A stretch of 35,794 nt of DNA from the NCBI GenBank assembly GCA_016650295.1, contig JAENWA010000057.1, positions 1 to 35,794 on the forward strand. Reading direction: 5' to 3'. Source of the stretch: Desulfuromonadales bacterium (GTDB lineage: Bacteria > Desulfobacterota > Desulfuromonadia > Geobacterales > Pseudopelobacteraceae). The position numbers were made by a program, and so were the translations under genes. Below are positions 33,080-35,794 of this stretch, one piece after another. Position 1 is the stretch's first letter. Each line of letters begins with the position of its first letter. A model generated the notes under the pieces. That model ran no database searches and was not told the origin of the DNA. It was given only the letters and a program-made list of their open reading frames with translations.

Positions 33080-33092
33080 AGGAGAGCAGATT

Positions 33093-33443
33093 GTGACGCG
33101 ACTGATCCTCAAGTGGGTATTAAACTCCTTTGCCCTGTTCTTTGTGATGAAGCTGATTCCCGGCATCAGGATCGATAACTTCAGTGATCTGCTGGTTGCA
33201 ACCCTGGTGCTGGGGCTGCTGAACGCCTTCCTCAGGCCGCTGGTGATACTGCTGACCCTGCCGGTAACCGTCCTGACCCTGGGTCTGTTCACCCTGGTCA
33301 TCAACGGGGTCATGTTCTACCTGGCGGCCCACCTGGTGCCCGGATTTCACGTGACCGGATTCGGCGCGGCTTTTCTGGCGGCCCTGCTTTTCAGCATCTT
33401 CAGCTTTGTCCTGAACATGATCTTTCAGCCTAAGTCCGCGTAA
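33093..33443 (+). CDS. Small multi-span membrane protein (phage holin 4-2 family type)
   Basis: The 116-residue protein has about four hydrophobic segments, with LLNAFLRPLVILLTLPVTVL and TLGLFTLVINGVMFYLA typical of the widespread PF04020 (phage holin family 4) proteins. These are common in chromosomes and are not evidence for a prophage. The role is unknown. The GTG start has AAAGGAGAGCAGATT upstream. It sits between corA and tilS. Confidence 0.85.
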   Translation: MTRLILKWVLNSFALFFVMKLIPGIRIDNFSDLLVATLVLGLLNAFLRPLVILLTLPVTVLTLGLFTLVINGVMFYLAAHLVPGFHVTGFGAAFLAALLFSIFSFVLNMIFQPKSA

Positions 33444-33447
33444 CAAC

Positions 33448-34836
33448 GTGGCAATCGTCAGCGATCTGCACAGACGCCTCACCGCTACCATCCGCACACG
33501 ACAGCTCTTCATCCCGGGTGACACACTGATTATCGGCCTGTCCGGCGGAGCCGATTCCACCGCCCTGCTGGACCTGCTGGCCACCCTGCCCGATTTCCCC
33601 CTGCAACTTGTCGCCGCCCACCTCAACCATCGCCTGCGGGGAGCGGACTCCGACGCCGACGAGCACTTCTGCCGGGAGCTGGCCGCACGTTATGCCATCC
33701 CGTTTGAATCGCGTTCCGTGGATGTTCTGTCCGAAGCGGCCGGAGCGTCACTCAATCTTGAAGATGCCGGACGGCGGGCGCGGATAGTTTTTTTTGACGA
33801 ACTCGTCTCCAGATGGCAGGCCGCGGGAGTTATCCTGGCGCATCACGCCGACGACCAGGCCGAGACGGTGCTGATGCGCCTATTGCGCGGTTCCGGCATG
33901 ACGGGACTGGCCGGAATGAGTTGGCGAAACGGTCGCGGCTACATCCGTCCCTTGCTGGATATCACCCGTCGCGAACTGGAAGCCTGGCTGGCCGAACGGG
34001 GGCTGACCTGGCGTGAAGATGCCAGCAATCTGGACAGAAGTTACCTGCGCAACCGCATTCGCCACGATCTGCTGCCGCTTCTGGAAGAGTACAATCCTGC
34101 CATCCGGGACGCTCTCGCAGCAACGGCCGGGATACTTTCCGAAGAAGACAGCCTGTTGGATCAACAGGCGCGGCAGGAGGCCGGCCGGATCTGCAGCTTC
34201 ACAGCAGCCGGAGCGACCTGTGACATCTCCCGGCTCACCAGCCTGCCAACCGCCTTGCAGCGCCGGATTATCCGCCTGATGCTGTCGGAGTCGGCCGGTA
34301 ATCTGGAGCAATTCAGCCACAACCATGTGGAGAACATCCTGCAGATGATGACGGCAGTCCGCCCCAACCTTCGTATCAGCCTGCCACAGAAGCTGATAGC
34401 AATAAAAGAATACTCCCGGCTGATTGTCAAACAGGCCGAAGGGCCTCACAGCACCACGGCCGAAATCATAATCCATGGTCCGGGAGAGTACCATCTTCCT
34501 GACGGTTCAACGCTTAGAATCGAATTCTCGCCTCCGCCGGCAGATCCCGGCGCTGAAGGTCCGACCACCGTCTATCTCGACATCGACCGGGTACCTTTCC
34601 CCTGGCATATCCGCACGTTCCGTCCCGGAGACCGCATCCAGCCGCTCGGTATGAGCGGCCGCAAGAAGGTCAAGGATATCTATATTGACGAGAAGATCCC
34701 CCTGGCCCGCCGCGCCCTGATAGCGCTGGTATTCTGCGGCGCGGAGCTGATCTGGATAACCGGTCTGCGCATTTCCAATCCGGCACGGGTAGGCAGGCTG
34801 TCATCACGCACGGTGAAATGCAGCCTGTCAGCCTGA
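33448..34836 (+). CDS. tilS: tRNA(Ile)-lysidine synthase
   Basis: The 462-residue enzyme attaches lysine to cytidine 34 of tRNA-Ile(CAU), which makes it read AUA codons. It has the PP-loop SGGADSTALLDLL and, further on, HHADDQAETVLMRLLRGSG and the RNRIRHDLLPLLEEYNP segment. A C-terminal TilS domain is present. The start is GTG with a weak ribosome site 4 bp past the preceding gene. Confidence 0.95.
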   Translation: MAIVSDLHRRLTATIRTRQLFIPGDTLIIGLSGGADSTALLDLLATLPDFPLQLVAAHLNHRLRGADSDADEHFCRELAARYAIPFESRSVDVLSEAAGASLNLEDAGRRARIVFFDELVSRWQAAGVILAHHADDQAETVLMRLLRGSGMTGLAGMSWRNGRGYIRPLLDITRRELEAWLAERGLTWREDASNLDRSYLRNRIRHDLLPLLEEYNPAIRDALAATAGILSEEDSLLDQQARQEAGRICSFTAAGATCDISRLTSLPTALQRRIIRLMLSESAGNLEQFSHNHVENILQMMTAVRPNLRISLPQKLIAIKEYSRLIVKQAEGPHSTTAEIIIHGPGEYHLPDGSTLRIEFSPPPADPGAEGPTTVYLDIDRVPFPWHIRTFRPGDRIQPLGMSGRKKVKDIYIDEKIPLARRALIALVFCGAELIWITGLRISNPARVGRLSSRTVKCSLSA

Positions 34837-34858
34837 GCGGGGCTGCCGGTTCAGTCAA

Positions 34859-34887
34859 TTGACTTGTATAACAAGCACCAATATGGT
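34859..34887 (+). promoter_or_regulatory. Likely ftsH promoter
   Basis: TTGACT (34859-34864), a 17-bp spacer and TATGGT (34882-34887). The -35 matches at five of six positions, the -10 at four. It is 51 bp upstream of the ftsH start, in the tilS-ftsH gap. A heat-shock promoter, common for ftsH, was not recognised. Confidence 0.55.
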
Positions 34888-34938
34888 ACTTAGGTAAAAT
34901 TTTAAAGCCGTGATTTGTACGAACCGACGGAGGTCTAC

Positions 34939-35794
34939 GTGAACCAGTTTTACAAGAATCTTTCCCTCTGGCTGGTCATCAGCCTGATGATGATCCTGCT
35001 CTTCAACATGTTCAACAAGCCGCGCCCTGTATCCGATAAAATCAGCTACAGCGATTTTATTTCACAGGTCGAAGCGGGCAAGATCACTGCCGTCACTATC
35101 CAGGGCAACGATGTCTTCGGAAAATTTGATGGCAAGGACGGCAAGGAGTTCCGCACCTACAAACCCAACTCCGATGCAGACCTGACCAGCATGCTGCTTG
35201 AGAAAAAGGTTACCATCCAGGCCAAACCTGAAGAAGAAAAGTTCTCCTGGTTTTCAATCTTTATCTCTTGGTTTCCGCTGATTCTGCTGGTGGGTGTCTG
35301 GATCTTCTTCATGCGACAGATGCAGGTCGGCGGCGGCAAGGCCATGTCCTTCGGCAAGAGTCGGGCCAAACTGCTGACCGAATCACAGGGCAAGATCACC
35401 TTTGAGGATGTGGCCGGCATCGAGGAGGCCAAGGAAGAGTTGAACGAGATCATCTCCTTCCTGAAAGAGCCCAAGAAATTCACCAAGCTGGGCGGCAGGA
35501 TTCCCAAAGGGGTGCTGCTGATGGGGCCGCCGGGTACCGGCAAGACCCTTCTGGCCCGGGCCATCGCCGGTGAGGCCGGGGTACCGTTCTTTTCAATCTC
35601 CGGTTCCGACTTTGTCGAGATGTTCGTCGGCGTCGGCGCCAGCCGGGTACGCGACCTGTTCCTGCAAGGCAAGAAGAGTGCCACCTGCATTATCTTCATT
35701 GACGAGATCGACGCCGTCGGCCGTCATCGCGGAGCCGGCCTGGGGGGCGGCCATGACGAACGTGAGCAGACCCTCAACCAGCTGCTGGTGGAGA
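34939..35794 (+). CDS. ftsH: ATP-dependent zinc metalloprotease FtsH, N-terminal part
   Basis: The gene runs off the window, and 285 codons are visible. It has an N-terminal transmembrane segment ([16 protein letters not shown]), a periplasmic domain, a second segment ([14 protein letters not shown]), and the AAA+ domain with Walker A GPPGTGKT and Walker [13 protein letters not shown]. The HExxH zinc site lies beyond the edge. FtsH degrades membrane and regulatory proteins. The GTG start has ACGGAGGTCTAC upstream. The tilS-ftsH order is common in bacteria. Confidence 0.97.
   Translation, partial: MNQFYKNLSLWLVISLMMILLFNMFNKPRPVSDKISYSDFISQVEAGKITAVTIQGNDVFGKFDGKDGKEFRTYKPNSDADLTSMLLEKKVTIQAKPEEEKFSWFSIFISWFPLILLVGVWIFFMRQMQVGGGKAMSFGKSRAKLLTESQGKITFEDVAGIEEAKEELNEIISFLKEPKKFTKLGGRIPKGVLLMGPPGTGKTLLARAIAGEAGVPFFSISGSDFVEMFVGVGASRVRDLFLQGKKSATCIIFIDEIDAVGRHRGAGLGGGHDEREQTLNQLLVE

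Noticed and set aside
30878-33313. Open minus-strand frame of more than 800 codons opposite pfkA and corA
   Set aside because: It is the reverse of two well-supported genes, has low-complexity composition (His, Gln, Asp rich) and crosses the MITE. It is a codon-bias shadow.
33093-33443. Prophage holin
   Set aside because: The family name is historic. No lysis or phage genes lie nearby, and the neighbours are core genes.

Overview
The window looks like a chromosomal segment of a Gram-negative, probably anaerobic, Deltaproteobacterium of the Geobacter/Pelobacter (Desulfuromonadales) type. This is an inference from gene content (a che cluster with cheD and stand-alone receivers, a multi-PAS kinase beside an NtrC-type regulator, ackA, a small 2[4Fe-4S] ferredoxin) and not from a marker gene. 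No rRNA, tRNA, CRISPR array or phage module was seen.

Region 1 (1-4773) is accessory DNA. The left edge holds the 5' end of a group II intron on the minus strand, seemingly inserted in an integron attC-like site. It is followed by two further attC-like palindromes (1134-1195, 1478-1550) that separate AT-rich minus-strand genes arranged like integron cassettes: a membrane coiled-coil protein, a zinc-ribbon membrane peptide and a RelA/SpoT-type nucleotide synthetase. No integrase gene is visible. Next come clustered GTATATAAGTGAC palindromes, an ORF6N/PLD-like gene flanked by permuted repeats, a 22-bp perfect palindrome, a terminator and a 162-bp MITE-like element.

Region 2 (4774-7232) holds an RNase H-fold protein, a ferredoxin and acetate kinase, with two clear terminators.

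Region 3 (7344-12834) is a divergent two-component pair: a 1299-residue Cache/PAS/GAF histidine kinase and a sigma-54 activator.

Region 4 (13144-25075) is a long co-directional signalling cluster with many overlapping genes: REC-HD-GYP, a degenerate MCP-like protein carrying a CheZ-like DxxxQ motif, a STAS protein, CheY, CheA, CheW, MCP, a histidine-kinase-like protein whose phosphoacceptor His is Asn, CheD, CheY, CheR and CheB. It encodes a complete excitation and adaptation pathway plus unusual accessory parts. No ordinary cheC, cheX or cheZ is present.

Region 5 (25218-35794) is mostly housekeeping: truD, a PIN toxin-antitoxin pair with a good promoter, trmL, serA, lgt, an SRPBCC protein whose end is formed by a second MITE copy, pfkA, corA, a small membrane protein, tilS and the start of ftsH.
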